From Halobacteriales archaeon QS_4_69_225 (GTDB taxonomy: Archaea > Halobacteriota > Halobacteria > Halobacteriales > Haloarculaceae), in NCBI GenBank assembly GCA_003020965.1, contig PXRL01000028.1, forward strand, positions 1-64,000: a stretch of DNA of 64,000 bases, given 5' to 3'. Below, in pieces: positions 1-9,035 of this stretch. A program made the translations under genes and the position numbers. The first letter of the stretch is position 1. Each line of letters opens with the position of its first letter. The notes under the pieces were generated by a model. The model made no database searches and was not told the DNA's origin. It saw only the letters and a program-made list of their open reading frames with translations.

Positions 1-168
1 AACCCCGAGGGCACCGGACGGCGACAGTCGGGACTGGACCGCTTCGGCGGGTGACCCGCGCGTCTCATAACATCCTCACAAGAAAGTCAGTCAGACGGAT
101 GGCCGACAGGCGGACCTACTGTCGTCCTCGTCGAAAGATAGTTGACCGTGTATGCAGACTGTATACAT

Positions 169-366
169 ATGAGCACGTCTATCCGGGTCACCGACGACAC
201 GAAACGAATGCTGGAGAGCCTGAAACGGGAGGACGAGACGTTTGACGAACTCCTCGAACGACTCGCACAGAGCGAGAAGCCCATCGACATCGGCGCGTGG
301 AGCGAGGAGAAGGCCGACCGCGCGCGAGAGGCCGTGGAGCGCTCTCGGGAGAGCTTCGAGCGGTGA
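169..366 (+). CDS. VapB-like antitoxin of a toxin-antitoxin pair
   Basis: A 65-residue acidic protein beginning MSTSIRVTDDTKRML. A short N-terminal strand (SIRVTDD) followed by helices resembles the small haloarchaeal antitoxins that precede PIN toxins. It should bind and neutralise the downstream PIN RNase and repress its own promoter. The ATG at 169 is preferred over an in-frame TTG at 142, because 142-168 looks like promoter/operator DNA (two TGTAT words around 150-166). Its TGA overlaps the GTG start of the toxin gene, as expected for translational coupling. The family assignment rests on size, context and the N-terminal pattern. Confidence 0.75.
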   Translation: MSTSIRVTDDTKRMLESLKREDETFDELLERLAQSEKPIDIGAWSEEKADRAREAVERSRESFER

Positions 367-761
367 CGTTCCTCGATTCCTCGGTCATCATTGACATGCT
401 CGAAGGTGTCCCTGACGTTGTCGAGCACGTCGAAGACCGCGGACAACCCTACTTCACATCCTCGGTCTGCGTCTTCGAGGTCATCGATGGGGAGGTCGGC
501 TCCGGATCCACGGACATTGTCGCGGCCCGCCAGGAGTTCGGCGGTGTCCGCGCCCTCGACCTCAACGAACGGATCGCCTTGGAGGCGGGACGGATGCAGG
601 ACCAGCTAATGGACGACGGTGAACGGATGGCCGCCCGGGATCTCCTCATCGCGGCGACCGCGCGGTCCACTGGTGACGAACTTATTACTGCAGACGGCGA
701 TTTCGAGACGCAACTCCTCACGGACGTGATGGATGTCACGAACCTCCGAGGCGACGACTGA
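363..761 (+). CDS. PIN-domain toxin (VapC family)
   Basis: A 132-residue PIN-domain protein, predicted Mg-dependent endoribonuclease. Start at GTG 363, overlapping the antitoxin stop; this gives the usual VapC opening (VTFLDSSVIIDML). Acidic active-site candidates: Asp in LDSS near residue 5, Glu in CVFEVIDGE near residue 38, Asp in AARDLLIAA near residue 98 and Asp in TADGDFE near residue 116, so the quartet looks intact. VapC enzymes usually cut tRNA or rRNA; the target cannot be read from sequence. The pair is probably autoregulated. Confidence 0.85.
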   Translation: MTFLDSSVIIDMLEGVPDVVEHVEDRGQPYFTSSVCVFEVIDGEVGSGSTDIVAARQEFGGVRALDLNERIALEAGRMQDQLMDDGERMAARDLLIAATARSTGDELITADGDFETQLLTDVMDVTNLRGDD

Positions 762-862
762 GGCGCTACTCGTGGCGGTGGCACGGCTCTCCTCCCGCGC
801 TCGGAGAAGACGCCATCGACGTCATCGCACATGCAGCTGTCGGAAGCGCTCCTGGAGCGTCT

Positions 863-1687
863 TCACAGCGAGAACTGCTGACCGTCGACGGCCATGTCGT
901 CGTCGAACGCCTCCTCGGCGGGAATGTAGTGCGACAGGTGGACCAGCCGGTAGTCGTCGGCGGCGAGTTCCCCCGCGAGCGCACGGGCGCCCTCGATGGT
1001 CATGTGTTTCGTCCCGAAGGTGCGGTGGGTGCCGTCGTCGTCGGGGTGAGAGCCGCCGAGCGGGTGGTACTCGCAGTGTTTGGCCGGGACGATGCCGTCG
1101 ACGAACAGCAGGTCGGCGTCCCGGAGGACGTCCCGCGAACGGTCCGGGACCGCGTAGCTGGTGTCGCCCGACAGCGACAGCGCCGCGCCCGTCTCGGGGT
1201 CCTCGACCCGTAGCCCGTAGCAGAGCAGCGGCGGGTGGTCGACGGGGACCAGCGTCACCTCGAATCCACAGATCTCGAGGGTCTCCAGCGGCGAGACGGG
1301 GTCGACGGTGACGGCGTCGAGGTAGTCGTACTTCCGGTCGACCGTCTCGGCGACGCTCTCGCCCGTCTTCGGGTCCGTCTCGTCGGGGGCGTACACCGGG
1401 ACGTCCTCCAGCAGTCGGTAGGCGTTGCCGAGGCCGTCCAGGTGGTCGAAGTGGATGTGGGTGATACAGACCGCGTCCGGCAGGGCGACGTCGTGCGCGA
1501 GGAACTGCTGGCGGAAGTCCGGGCTGGCGTCGACGAGCAGCGACTCCCCGGTCCGCTCGTTGAAGACGTGGACGGAAAACCGGGAGCGCTCGAGGCCCCG
1601 CTCGCGGGCGGCCCGACAGGTGTCACAGCCGCAGTTCGGCGTCGGCGTGCCCGTCGTGTCGCCGGTCCCCAGCAGGGTGACCTCCAT
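863..1687 (-). CDS. MBL-fold metallo-hydrolase (PhnP-like)
   Basis: A 274-residue metallo-beta-lactamase-fold hydrolase. It opens with EVTLLGTGDTTGTPTPNCGCDTC, placing a Cys pair (CGCDTC) as in PhnP-type phosphodiesterases, then the metal motif THIHFDHLDG (HxHxDH), later LSLSGDTSY and a terminal LSHY histidine. PhnP relatives hydrolyse cyclic phosphodiesters; the substrate here is unknown. The ATG at 1687 is chosen because the family begins at this strand; the longer open frame upstream reads through a decayed gene. It is probably monocistronic, and its upstream neighbour on the same strand is a pseudogene. Confidence 0.85.
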   Translation of the reverse strand: MEVTLLGTGDTTGTPTPNCGCDTCRAARERGLERSRFSVHVFNERTGESLLVDASPDFRQQFLAHDVALPDAVCITHIHFDHLDGLGNAYRLLEDVPVYAPDETDPKTGESVAETVDRKYDYLDAVTVDPVSPLETLEICGFEVTLVPVDHPPLLCYGLRVEDPETGAALSLSGDTSYAVPDRSRDVLRDADLLFVDGIVPAKHCEYHPLGGSHPDDDGTHRTFGTKHMTIEGARALAGELAADDYRLVHLSHYIPAEEAFDDDMAVDGQQFSL

Positions 1688-1745
1688 CGGTTCCGGGGAA
1701 GGGAGCCGGCGGCCTAAACCCCTCGGTCCCCGGCGGACTCCACCA

Positions 1746-2268
1746 TCACCCCTCCGGGGGGACGGGTCGGGCTGGTTCCGCGACGACTGCCCCGGGCGTT
1801 CCACCGCCTGCTGGACGAACGCTTCGGTCGGCGTGGCGCCGGCCCCAGTCGGGGTAGACCACCCGGAGTCGCTCGTCCTCGCAGAGGGCCTCCAGGCCGG
1901 CGCCGCAGTCGATGCAGTCACCCTCGACGGCGAACGGCCCCAGCTCGGGGCTCCGGTTCGGGGACCCCGACAGCGCCGCCCGGATGACCGCCCGCCCGGG
2001 GCTCCGGAACTCGTAGCCGTCGCCGGTCTCGGCGACGAACTGGCCCGTCAGCCTCCGGAGGCGGTAGTTGAACTGCGCGCTGTCGGCCATCCAACTCGGC
2101 TCCGCAGGTCGGAGAAGGTGACGGGTCGCTCCGGGGCCGCCCACAGCGCCTCGAGGACGGCGAGTCGGGTCTCGTTGCCGAGACCGCAAACGCCTCCGCC
2201 GGCCGGAGGCACTCCTCGCGGTCGAACAGCGAGGCTCGTTCCGCGTCGCTCGTACTCGTGTCAACGCC
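1746..2268 (-). pseudogene. Decayed haloarchaeal HTH transcriptional regulator
   Basis: Conserved blocks of a haloarchaeal winged-helix regulator (ArsR-like N-terminus with zinc-ribbon-containing C-terminal domain) are spread over three frames. Reading the minus strand: SLFDREECLRPAEAFAVS, then in another frame GNETRLAVLEALWAAPERPV plus TFSDLRSRVG, then in a third frame MADSAQFNYRLRRLTGQF through CIDCGAGLEALCEDERL and VVYPDWGR. After that the frame changes again to ATPTEAFVQQAVERPGQ. That is three frameshifts, and the C-terminal domain is missing before the MBL gene. No plausible start codon precedes the first block. Either a true pseudogene or a cluster of sequencing indels; with three shifts plus truncation, decay is more likely. 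Confidence 0.75.
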
Positions 2269-2311
2269 CCTCAGGGGCCTGATACCTCGGCTGAAATCCG
2301 TTTGGTAGCTG

Positions 2312-2983
2312 CTACGTCACGTCGAGCGTCGGGCCGACCTCGCGGAGGTCGGAGACGACGGCGTCGGGGTCGCCCGCGAAGTCGTCCCAGGGGACCGTCC
2401 CGCGGTCGAGCCAGACGCCGGTCATGCCGGCGTGGCTCGCGCCGAGGACGTCGTAGAACAGCGCGCTGACGTGGGCGATGCGGTCGATCGGCGTCCCGGT
2501 CCGGGCGGCGGCGTGGCGGTACAGTTCGGTCGCCGGCTTGAACGTCGCCACCTCGTCGGCGCTGATGGTCCCCTCGATGCGGTCGTCGATACCGGCGTGG
2601 TCGACCATCGACGAAAGCATCTCGGGGTTGCCGTTCGAGAGGACGTAGACGTCGACGCCGGCCTCGGTCAGTTCCCGCAGGCCGGCGCGGACGTCCTCGA
2701 AGACGGCCAGTTCGTGGTAGGTCTCGAGCACGGCCTCGCGCTCGCTCTCCGGCAGGTCGACGCCGTGGGTCGCCAGGGCGTGCTCCAGCGCCGCGCGGTT
2801 CAGCGCGTAGAAGGTGTCGTAGGCGTCGATTTCGTCGGCGACGGTGGTGTACAACAGCGACCGGGAGCGCCAGTGGTTCGAGACGGGTTCGGGGTCGTCG
2901 ACGACGTCGGAGAGGGCCGACTCGACGGCGGCGACGTCGACGAGCGTGCTGTAGGAGTCGACGGTGACTGTCTCGGGGGGCAT
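2312..2983 (-). CDS. HAD-superfamily hydrolase (haloacid dehalogenase type II-like)
   Basis: A 223-residue HAD hydrolase. The nucleophile motif is [11 protein letters not shown] (Asp9), followed by a helical cap, VYVLSNGNP (motif II region, residues around 120), FKPATELY (motif III Lys) and [17 protein letters not shown] (motif IV). The layout matches type II haloacid dehalogenases, which hydrolyse 2-haloacids by an Asp-ester intermediate, but archaeal members are often phosphatases of unknown substrate. ATG 2983 places the nucleophile at the usual distance from the start. It is divergent from aIF2 gamma with about 130 bp between the starts. Confidence 0.82.
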   Translation of the reverse strand: MPPETVTVDSYSTLVDVAAVESALSDVVDDPEPVSNHWRSRSLLYTTVADEIDAYDTFYALNRAALEHALATHGVDLPESEREAVLETYHELAVFEDVRAGLRELTEAGVDVYVLSNGNPEMLSSMVDHAGIDDRIEGTISADEVATFKPATELYRHAAARTGTPIDRIAHVSALFYDVLGASHAGMTGVWLDRGTVPWDDFAGDPDAVVSDLREVGPTLDVT

Positions 2984-3113
2984 GCGACGGGGTTGGGCCG
3001 CCAGCGGCTTATCGGTGAGGATGGGTCCGCGCGACGGCCTCGCGGCGGCGCGACGACACGGAAAAAGCGGAAGCGTTATCACCGCCACGGCAGGATTTAC
3101 ACGTCATTACTAC

Positions 3114-4337
3114 ATGACGACGAATCACCGACAACCGGAGGTGAACATCGGACTGGTGGGCCACGTCGACCACGGGAAGACGACGCTGGTGCGGGCGCTC
3201 TCGGGCGAATGGACCGACCAGCACTCCGAGGAGATGAAACGTGGTATCTCCATCCGCCTCGGGTACGCCGACGCGACGTTCCGGGAGTGTCCGGACGTCG
3301 AGGAGCCGGAACGGTACACCGTCGACGAGGAGTGTCCGGACGGCTCCGAGAGCGAGCACCTCCGGACGGTGTCGTTCGTCGACGCGCCGGGCCACGAGAC
3401 GCTGATGGCGACGATGCTGTCCGGTGCCGCCATCATGGACGGCGCGGTGTTGGTGGTCGGCGCCGACGAGCCGGTGCCGCAGGCCCAGACCGAAGAGCAC
3501 CTGATGGCGCTGGACATCATCGGCATCGACAACATCGTGATCGCACAGAACAAGGTCGATCTCGTCGACCGCGAGCAGGCGATCCGCAACCACGAGCAGA
3601 TCCAGGAGTTCGTCGAGGGCACCGTCGCCGAGGGGGCACCGGTCGTGCCGACGTCGGCCCAGCAGGGGGTCAACACGGACCTGCTCATCGGGACCGTCGA
3701 GGAGGAGATCCCGACCCCCGACAGGGACCCCGACGCCGACGCCCGGCTGCAGGTCGCCCGGTCGTTCGACATCAACCGCCCGGGGACGACCTACGACGAC
3801 CTCACCGGCGGCGTCCTGGGTGGGTCGCTGTCCGGGGGCCGGCTCCACGAGGGCGACGAGATCGAGATCCGGCCCGGCCGGGAGATCGAGGAGGGCGGCT
3901 CCTCGGAGTACCACCCCGTCGAGACGACGGTCCGGTCGCTGCAGGCCGGCGACGACTTCGTCGACGAGGTGACGCCGGGCGGGCTGCTCGGCGTCGGCAC
4001 CGGCCTGGACCCCTCGCTGACGAAGGGCGACGCGCTGGCCGGCCAGGTCGCTGGCCCGCCGGGGAGCCTCCCGCCGACCCGGGAGGCGTTCACCATGGAT
4101 GTAGAGTTGTTCGACCGCATCGTCGGCGAGGGCGACGTCGAGCCCATCTCGACCGGCGAGCCGCTGATGCTGACGGTCGGCACCGCGACGACGGTCGGCG
4201 CCGTCACCAGCGCCCGCGACGGCGAGTGCGAGGTGAACCTCAAGCGGCCGGTCTGTGCGGAGTCGGACGCCAAGATCGCCATCAACCGCCGGGTCGGGGC
4301 GCGCTGGCGGCTCATCGGCGTCGGGACGCTGGAATGA
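3114..4337 (+). CDS. eif2g: Translation initiation factor aIF2, gamma subunit
   Basis: A 407-residue GTPase that carries initiator Met-tRNA to the small ribosomal subunit as part of the aIF2 heterotrimer. Visible: G1 GHVDHGKT (residues 16-23), G3 DAPGHE, G4 NKVD, and the two beta-barrel domains ending [16 protein letters not shown]. The knuckle region has only two cysteines (RECPDVEE and EECPDGS) rather than the four of a full zinc knuckle. ATG 3114 sits directly before the conserved first strand; the longer frame upstream has no support. It heads a cluster with a PIN protein (overlapping by 4 nt), RNA polymerase subunit E', Spt4 and a CoA-biosynthesis kinase, a conserved archaeal order. Confidence 0.97.
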   Translation: MTTNHRQPEVNIGLVGHVDHGKTTLVRALSGEWTDQHSEEMKRGISIRLGYADATFRECPDVEEPERYTVDEECPDGSESEHLRTVSFVDAPGHETLMATMLSGAAIMDGAVLVVGADEPVPQAQTEEHLMALDIIGIDNIVIAQNKVDLVDREQAIRNHEQIQEFVEGTVAEGAPVVPTSAQQGVNTDLLIGTVEEEIPTPDRDPDADARLQVARSFDINRPGTTYDDLTGGVLGGSLSGGRLHEGDEIEIRPGREIEEGGSSEYHPVETTVRSLQAGDDFVDEVTPGGLLGVGTGLDPSLTKGDALAGQVAGPPGSLPPTREAFTMDVELFDRIVGEGDVEPISTGEPLMLTVGTATTVGAVTSARDGECEVNLKRPVCAESDAKIAINRRVGARWRLIGVGTLE

Positions 4338-4708
4338 GCGTCGTGCTCGACACGAACGCGCTGATGGCGCCCGTCGAGGTCGACGTCCGGGTGTTCGAGG
4401 AGCTGGACCGGCTGCTCGGGGAGTACGACCCGGTCGTCCCGCGGGCGGTGCGGGCGGAGCTGGCGAAGCTGGCCGGCGGCAACGGCGAGGCGGCGACGGC
4501 CGCGAGCGTCGGACTGGACCTCGCGCGCCGGGAGTGCGACGTCGTCGAGCACGACGCCGACTACGCCGACGACGCGGTGGTGGAACTCGGCCGCACGGCC
4601 GACTACGCGGTCACCAGCGACATGCCGCTCAGAGAGCGGCTGCTGGCGGCGGACGTTCCCGTAATTAGTTTACGCGACGGAACCAAACTCGGACTCACTC
4701 AACCATAG
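4334..4708 (+). CDS. PIN-domain protein of the aIF2g-rpoE cluster
   Basis: A 124-residue PIN-domain protein whose ATG overlaps the aIF2 gamma stop (ATGA), indicating coupled translation. Acidic site residues visible: VVLDTNALM (Asp6), [10 protein letters not shown] (Glu), YADDAVVEL and [10 protein letters not shown] (Asp pair), so a nuclease-type site is present. No antitoxin partner lies beside it. Its fixed place between aIF2 gamma and RNA polymerase genes in many archaea suggests a housekeeping role, perhaps in RNA processing related to Fcf1-type PIN proteins, rather than a toxin. The exact role is unknown. Confidence 0.85.
   Translation: MSVVLDTNALMAPVEVDVRVFEELDRLLGEYDPVVPRAVRAELAKLAGGNGEAATAASVGLDLARRECDVVEHDADYADDAVVELGRTADYAVTSDMPLRERLLAADVPVISLRDGTKLGLTQP
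4663..4672 (+). promoter_or_regulatory. Candidate TATA box for rpoE1/spt4
   Basis: AATTAGTTTA is a conspicuous AT-rich decamer inside the 3' end of the PIN gene, about 38-47 nt before the rpoE1 ATG. In this GC-rich background it is a reasonable TATA element, giving the RNA polymerase genes transcription independent of aIF2 gamma. Confidence 0.45.
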
Positions 4709-4709
4709 C

Positions 4710-5279
4710 ATGTACAAACGGGCACGACTCAAGGATACGGTCGAGGTGCCGCCGGAGCACCTCGCGGACGTGTCGCCGGGGCTTGTCAAGCGGCTGCTGC
4801 AGGACAAGCTCGAAGGACAGATGGACGAGGACATCGGCAGCGTCGTCTCGGTGACGGAGGTCCACGACATCGGCGACGGGGCGGTACTGCCGAACCGGCC
4901 GGGCGTCTACTACGAGGCGGAGTTCGACGCGGTCACCTTCGACCCGCAGATGCAGGAGGTCGTCGACGGCGAGGTCGTCGAGGTGGTCAACTTCGGCGCC
5001 TTCGTCGGTATCGGCCCCGTCGACGGGCTGCTGCACGTCTCGCAGATCTCCGACGAGTACCTCGCCTACGACGAGGAAAACCAGCAGCTGGCCTCCCGGG
5101 ACTCCAACCGCGTGTTGAGCGTCGGCGACGCCGTCCGGGCTCGCATCGTCACCAAGAGCATCGACGAGCGGAACCCCCGGGACTCGAAGATCGGGCTCAC
5201 CGCCAAGCAACCGGGCCTCGGCAAGCACGGCTGGCTCGAGACGGAACGACAGCGCCGCGAGGCGCAGGCGGGTGATTAG
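4710..5279 (+). CDS. rpoE1: RNA polymerase subunit E' (Rpo7)
   Basis: A 189-residue archaeal Rpo7, which with Rpo4 forms the polymerase stalk. The N-terminal RNP-like tip domain (MYKRARLKDTVEVPP) is followed by an S1 RNA-binding domain from about residue 80 (VVNFGAFVGIGPVDGLLHVS, then VGDAVRARIVTKS). The stalk contacts nascent RNA and helps open-complex formation. The length is typical. It begins 1 nt after the PIN gene stop and abuts spt4, so it is probably co-transcribed with spt4; a candidate TATA box lies at 4663-4672. Confidence 0.97.
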   Translation: MYKRARLKDTVEVPPEHLADVSPGLVKRLLQDKLEGQMDEDIGSVVSVTEVHDIGDGAVLPNRPGVYYEAEFDAVTFDPQMQEVVDGEVVEVVNFGAFVGIGPVDGLLHVSQISDEYLAYDEENQQLASRDSNRVLSVGDAVRARIVTKSIDERNPRDSKIGLTAKQPGLGKHGWLETERQRREAQAGD

Positions 5280-5477
5280 ATGGCCGACCGACTCGTCTGC
5301 CGCGACTGTCACCGCGTGCTCGAGGTCAACGACGACGAGCAGTGTCCGGCCTGTGGGTCGAACTCGCTGAGCGAGGACTGGGCCGGCTACGTCGTCATCG
5401 CTCACCCCGAATCGAGCGAGATCGCCGAGGAGATGGAGGTCGCCGAGCCGGGCCGCTACGCGCTGAAGGTCCGGTAG
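5280..5477 (+). CDS. spt4: Transcription elongation factor Spt4 (RNA polymerase subunit E'')
   Basis: A 65-residue zinc protein. The four metal ligands are in CRDCHRVL (residues 8 and 11) and QCPACGS (residues 22 and 25), followed by the conserved LSEDWAGYVVIAHPESSEIAE segment that pairs with Spt5. Spt4-Spt5 closes the polymerase clamp and raises processivity. The ATG immediately follows the rpoE1 stop, the usual rpoE1-spt4 arrangement. Confidence 0.95.
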   Translation: MADRLVCRDCHRVLEVNDDEQCPACGSNSLSEDWAGYVVIAHPESSEIAEEMEVAEPGRYALKVR

Positions 5478-5478
5478 G

Positions 5479-6030
5479 ATGGCCGGCGCCGACCCCGAGG
5501 TCGTCGCCGAACTCCCCGACGCCCTCCGAGGGGAGCTGAAGAAGCCGCTGGGTCCGGTGTACACCGACGCCGAGACGCTGCTGGCGGACGCCGACGGCCC
5601 TCTCGTCGCCGTCGGTGACATCGTCACCTACCACCTGCTGGAGGCCGACGCCCGGCCCGACGCCGCCCTGGTGGACGGCCGAACGGAGCGAGAGCGCGTC
5701 GACCGCGAGGTTCGCGAGGCGGTCGCCGGGTTCGACGACCGTCTCGAGGCCGCGAACCCGGCGGCGACCCTCTCGACGGCGCTGCTCGAGGCGCTCGGCG
5801 AGGCCGTCCGCCGTCCCGGCTCGGTCGTCGTCGCCGTCGACGGCGAGGAGGACCTCGCCGCGCTGCCGGCGGTGCTCGTCGCCCCCGACGACGCCGCCGT
5901 CGTCTACGGCCAGCCCGGCGAGGGGATGGTGCTGGCCGCCGTCGACGACGCCCGCCGGGAGCGCTGCCGGGAGCTGCTGGCGGCGATGGACGGCGACTAC
6001 GACCGGCTGACGGCCGTTCTCGGGATCTGA
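5479..6030 (+). CDS. GTP-dependent dephospho-CoA kinase (DUF359 family)
   Basis: A 183-residue member of the archaeal DUF359 family, shown elsewhere to phosphorylate dephospho-CoA with GTP in the last step of CoA synthesis. Visible blocks: the ELKKPLGPVYTD entry, VAVGDIVTYHLLEADARPDAALVDGRTER (substrate-binding core, residues 40-70), and VVVAVDGEEDLAALPAVLVAPDDAAVVYGQPGEGMVLA (residues 115-155), which match the family. The gene starts 1 nt after the spt4 stop and completes the conserved cluster begun by aIF2 gamma. Confidence 0.92.
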   Translation: MAGADPEVVAELPDALRGELKKPLGPVYTDAETLLADADGPLVAVGDIVTYHLLEADARPDAALVDGRTERERVDREVREAVAGFDDRLEAANPAATLSTALLEALGEAVRRPGSVVVAVDGEEDLAALPAVLVAPDDAAVVYGQPGEGMVLAAVDDARRERCRELLAAMDGDYDRLTAVLGI

Positions 6031-6099
6031 GCCGCGGGGGCGCCGCGGTCCGGCCCGCCGACGTACAGTTTCGCCCGCTCGTGACCAGATATGCGTGGC

Positions 6100-6112
6100 C
6101 GTTCTTAAGTTA
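6100..6112 (+). promoter_or_regulatory. TATA-type promoter of the CocE-like gene
   Basis: CTTAAGTTAATTT stands about 26-38 nt before the ATG at 6138 in otherwise GC-rich DNA. The spacing suits a leaderless haloarchaeal transcript and supports the 6138 start over the ATG at 6162. Confidence 0.55.
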
Positions 6113-6137
6113 ATTTCAGTAGGAACGGTTTTGTACG

Positions 6138-8387
6138 ATGGCGCCGGGAGTCGAGTTGTACATGTTCGATTCCGACGGAGACGGTGTGTCGCGGCGGTCG
6201 ATACTGCGGTCGGCGGCGGCCGGGACGGCCGGGATGTCGCTGGTCGGGTCGGCCGCCGGCCAGGAGGTCGTCCCGGACGACCCGGCGCCGGGGCCGAACG
6301 TGACGTTCTTCGGCTTCGACTGCGACCCGGACCGCGAGGAGTTCTACACCGAGGTGTCCCGGGAGCCGACACACGACTTCGGCGAGAGCGAGGTGGTCGA
6401 ACTCGACAGCGGCCGGGACGGCGAGAAGATACAGCTGGCGGTCACGTGGCCGGCGCCGCGCGACGACGCCGAGCCGAGCGACGACTACCCGGTCATCCTG
6501 CGGGCGACGCCGTACGTCAGCGACCTGCGGGGCTACACGGTCCGGGACTGCATCCGGACGCGGCGGCTGGCGGAGAACTATATCCAGCAGGGGTACGCCG
6601 TCGCGGCGGTGGCCGTCCGCGGGACGGGCGGCTCCGGCGGCTGCATGGAACTCATGGGCCCCAACGAGCAGGCCGACATCGACCAGGCGGTGACGCGGCT
6701 CGGCGAGGACCCCAAATCGAACGGCAACGTCGCCATCATCGGCCGCTCGTACGACGGGACGACGCCGTGGATGCCGGCCCGGAAGGGCAACCCGTACCTG
6801 GCGACGGTGGTGCCGTTCAGCGGCGTCCCGGACATCCACGAGCTGATGTACAAGCGCGGCTCTCCCGAGACCCGCGGCTACGCGATACTCAACGGGCTGT
6901 ACTACATCATCTCGCTGGCCGAACACGGCCCGAACTCCGGGACGGGCCTGCGGACGTACCTCTCGCGGGCGTCCTGTCCGGACAACTACGCCCAGGGGAC
7001 GCTGTGGTCGAGTTACGCCGCCGCGACCGGCGAGTACGACCCCAGCGGCTACTGGACCTCCCGGGTGCTCAAGCCGGGCGTCGCCCGCAACTACGACGGC
7101 AGCGTCCTGATGGTCCACGGCCTGCAGGACTGGAACGTCGACCCCTCGCAGGTGTACCCCTGGACGAAGTCCCTGCGGGAGGCCGGCATCAAGACCCACG
7201 TCTACTTCGGGCAGTTCGACCACCGCTACCCCGACGACGGCCGCATCAAAAACGACGACGACGAACTGACGGCGGCGTTCAACCCCGACTGGGCGGACTT
7301 CCTGTTGAAGTGGTTCGAAAGCGAGCTGAAGGGCCGCGACCCTGCGGCCATCGACGACGTGATTCCCGCGGAGACGGACGATTCGACCCCGACGGACCCC
7401 TTCGCGGCGCGGGTCAACGCCCAGAGTTCGGACGGAAACTGGTACACGGCCGACGAGTGGCCGCCCGCGGAGGCCGACCCGACGAAGCTGTACTTCGGCA
7501 CCGACGGTAACCTGCGGACGGCGCCGAGCGACGAGACCGGCCAGGAGACCGTCTACGTCGACCCGACCCAGTCGTACAACCCCCAGCCCGGCTGTGACGC
7601 CTGTGTCACCGTCGAGTCCGAGCCGTTCGACGCGGACCTCCGCTTCGCGGGCGAGCCGGTCGTGGAGGTCACCGTGACGCCGACCGGCCCGGCCAACCAC
7701 CTCACGGCGCACGTCTACGCGGTCGACGAGAACGGCGACACCGACCGGCTCGGCTGGGGCCAGGTCGACCTCCGGTACGCCCAGGACGGCCCCGAGGCCG
7801 GCACAGTCGTCCCCGGCGAGGAACTCGACGTTCGGCTGCCCATCGAGCCGCTCGACGCGACCGTCGAGACGGGCCAGCGGCTCGCGGTCGTCCTCAGCCA
7901 GGGCACCGCGGCCGGGCGGGTCGAGTCGCCGACGCCGACGCCGGTCGAAGTCGAGACCGGCGGCGACAACGGCCTGACGCTGCGCGCCTGGGGTGCCGAC
8001 CTGCCGTCGCCGGAGACGGTTCTCGCCGGCACCCGCTCGACGGGCGCCTCCGCCTACACCGCCGGCCAGACCAGCCGCCAGCTGGTCGAGGTCAGCACGC
8101 CCGAGACCGGCGCGGTCGAGGACGTCGTCCCCGCCTCCTGGACGGTCTACGTCGAGGACAATCCCGACGTCACCGAGGTCCGCGAAGAAAACGGCGTCAA
8201 GCGGGTCGTCTTCGCCGAGAAGGCGGCCGCCGGCGAGACGACCACCTACGAGTACTTCGCCGAGGTTCCGACGAGCGCCGACGAGACGGGCTACTACCGG
8301 CTCGGCCCGGCGGAGATTCTGCTCGCAGAGCGGACCGAGGTCCCCGGCACCGGCGGCGAGGCGTTCGTCGTCGGCGCCGAGACCTGA
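6138..8387 (+). CDS. Tat-exported CocE/NonD-family hydrolase (X-Pro dipeptidyl-peptidase-like)
   Basis: A 749-residue predicted extracellular serine hydrolase. The N-terminus has a twin-arginine signal (SRRSILRSAAAG, then a short hydrophobic stretch ending near SAAGQ). The alpha/beta-hydrolase domain contains GRSYDGTTPW (nucleophile Ser), LQDWNVDPSQ (Asp) and QFDHRYPDDG (His), the catalytic triad of the CocE/X-Pro peptidase fold. A C-terminal jelly-roll (residues about 470-620) follows, as in cocaine esterase. The last 120 residues add a Pro/Thr/Glu-rich extension ending in a domain like those of other exported haloarchaeal proteins. It is probably a secreted peptidase or acylase; the substrate is unknown. 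Monocistronic, with its own promoter. Confidence 0.88.
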   Translation: MAPGVELYMFDSDGDGVSRRSILRSAAAGTAGMSLVGSAAGQEVVPDDPAPGPNVTFFGFDCDPDREEFYTEVSREPTHDFGESEVVELDSGRDGEKIQLAVTWPAPRDDAEPSDDYPVILRATPYVSDLRGYTVRDCIRTRRLAENYIQQGYAVAAVAVRGTGGSGGCMELMGPNEQADIDQAVTRLGEDPKSNGNVAIIGRSYDGTTPWMPARKGNPYLATVVPFSGVPDIHELMYKRGSPETRGYAILNGLYYIISLAEHGPNSGTGLRTYLSRASCPDNYAQGTLWSSYAAATGEYDPSGYWTSRVLKPGVARNYDGSVLMVHGLQDWNVDPSQVYPWTKSLREAGIKTHVYFGQFDHRYPDDGRIKNDDDELTAAFNPDWADFLLKWFESELKGRDPAAIDDVIPAETDDSTPTDPFAARVNAQSSDGNWYTADEWPPAEADPTKLYFGTDGNLRTAPSDETGQETVYVDPTQSYNPQPGCDACVTVESEPFDADLRFAGEPVVEVTVTPTGPANHLTAHVYAVDENGDTDRLGWGQVDLRYAQDGPEAGTVVPGEELDVRLPIEPLDATVETGQRLAVVLSQGTAAGRVESPTPTPVEVETGGDNGLTLRAWGADLPSPETVLAGTRSTGASAYTAGQTSRQLVEVSTPETGAVEDVVPASWTVYVEDNPDVTEVREENGVKRVVFAEKAAAGETTTYEYFAEVPTSADETGYYRLGPAEILLAERTEVPGTGGEAFVVGAET

Positions 8388-8530
8388 ACCGGCCGCTCCG
8401 CCGTCGGGTTCGGCTCGATCGTCACCCCCGCGAGACGTATCGCGTCGTACCGTCGGCTGGCCTCTTCGACGAAATTCACGCGTGCTCCGGTCGAATGAAG
8501 ATTTTTACTGCTCGGGATTTAGCCCGAGTC

Positions 8531-8776
8531 ATGCAACTGAGACTCCGGGGTGAGATAGAATCCGCGTTCAGATACACGTTCGCCACCACGATGGTATTCC
8601 TGTTCGCATTCGATATAAGTGAGGTGTACCTCGATCCGCTCGTCACCTACAACACGTTCGTGTATGAGGTATTGGTCGAGACTCTCATCGTCGTCGTGAG
8701 TATCTACGTATGGTCCGTCGTCCTCGGGAATGCGTACAATCTGACGGCGTCTTCGCGGCGCCCGGAAGGTGGGTGA
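8531..8776 (+). CDS. Small membrane protein, function unknown
   Basis: An 81-residue protein starting MQLRLRGEIE with two likely transmembrane helices: FRYTFATTMVFLFAFDI and LVETLIVVVSIYVWSVVLG. An in-frame ATG at 8495 would give 93 residues, but the AT-rich AAGATTTTTACTG at 8499-8511 sits about 20-30 nt before 8531 and looks like a promoter for a leaderless message. Base composition of the coding part is less GC-rich than its neighbours. I do not recognise the family. Confidence 0.6.
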   Translation: MQLRLRGEIESAFRYTFATTMVFLFAFDISEVYLDPLVTYNTFVYEVLVETLIVVVSIYVWSVVLGNAYNLTASSRRPEGG

Positions 8777-9035
8777 AATCGCCGGCCGGACAGCTCGATA
8801 TTCCACGGGGCCACCCGTCGGATGTCGCCGGAACTCGGGACCGGTACCCTCGTGATGGAATGAAGCGGTACGGCCGACGCCCTACCGGCCCGAGGGTAGT
8901 CCGCTCCGGGGTGACCGTGACCGAGGGCGACGCCGTCGGGGCCGCCGTCAACGCGGACGGCGAGGAGCCGCCGGCCGAACCGCTCGCTTCGAAATTCTTT
9001 TCAGTGTTTCGCGGGAATCTGCGGGCAACGTACCC
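8777..9035. other. Intergenic region before rps24e
   Basis: No gene is supported here. The only notable signal is the AT-rich CGAAATTCTTTTCAG at about 8990-9004, a likely promoter for the S24e/S27ae/Kae1 genes some 35 nt upstream of the S24e ATG. Confidence 0.5.

Noticed and set aside
2432-4708. A 758-residue plus-strand open frame covering the HAD gene and aIF2 gamma
   Set aside because: It is the GC-rich shadow of real genes; only its last 124 codons (the PIN gene from 4334) are coding. The rest is Arg/Gly-rich without family pattern.
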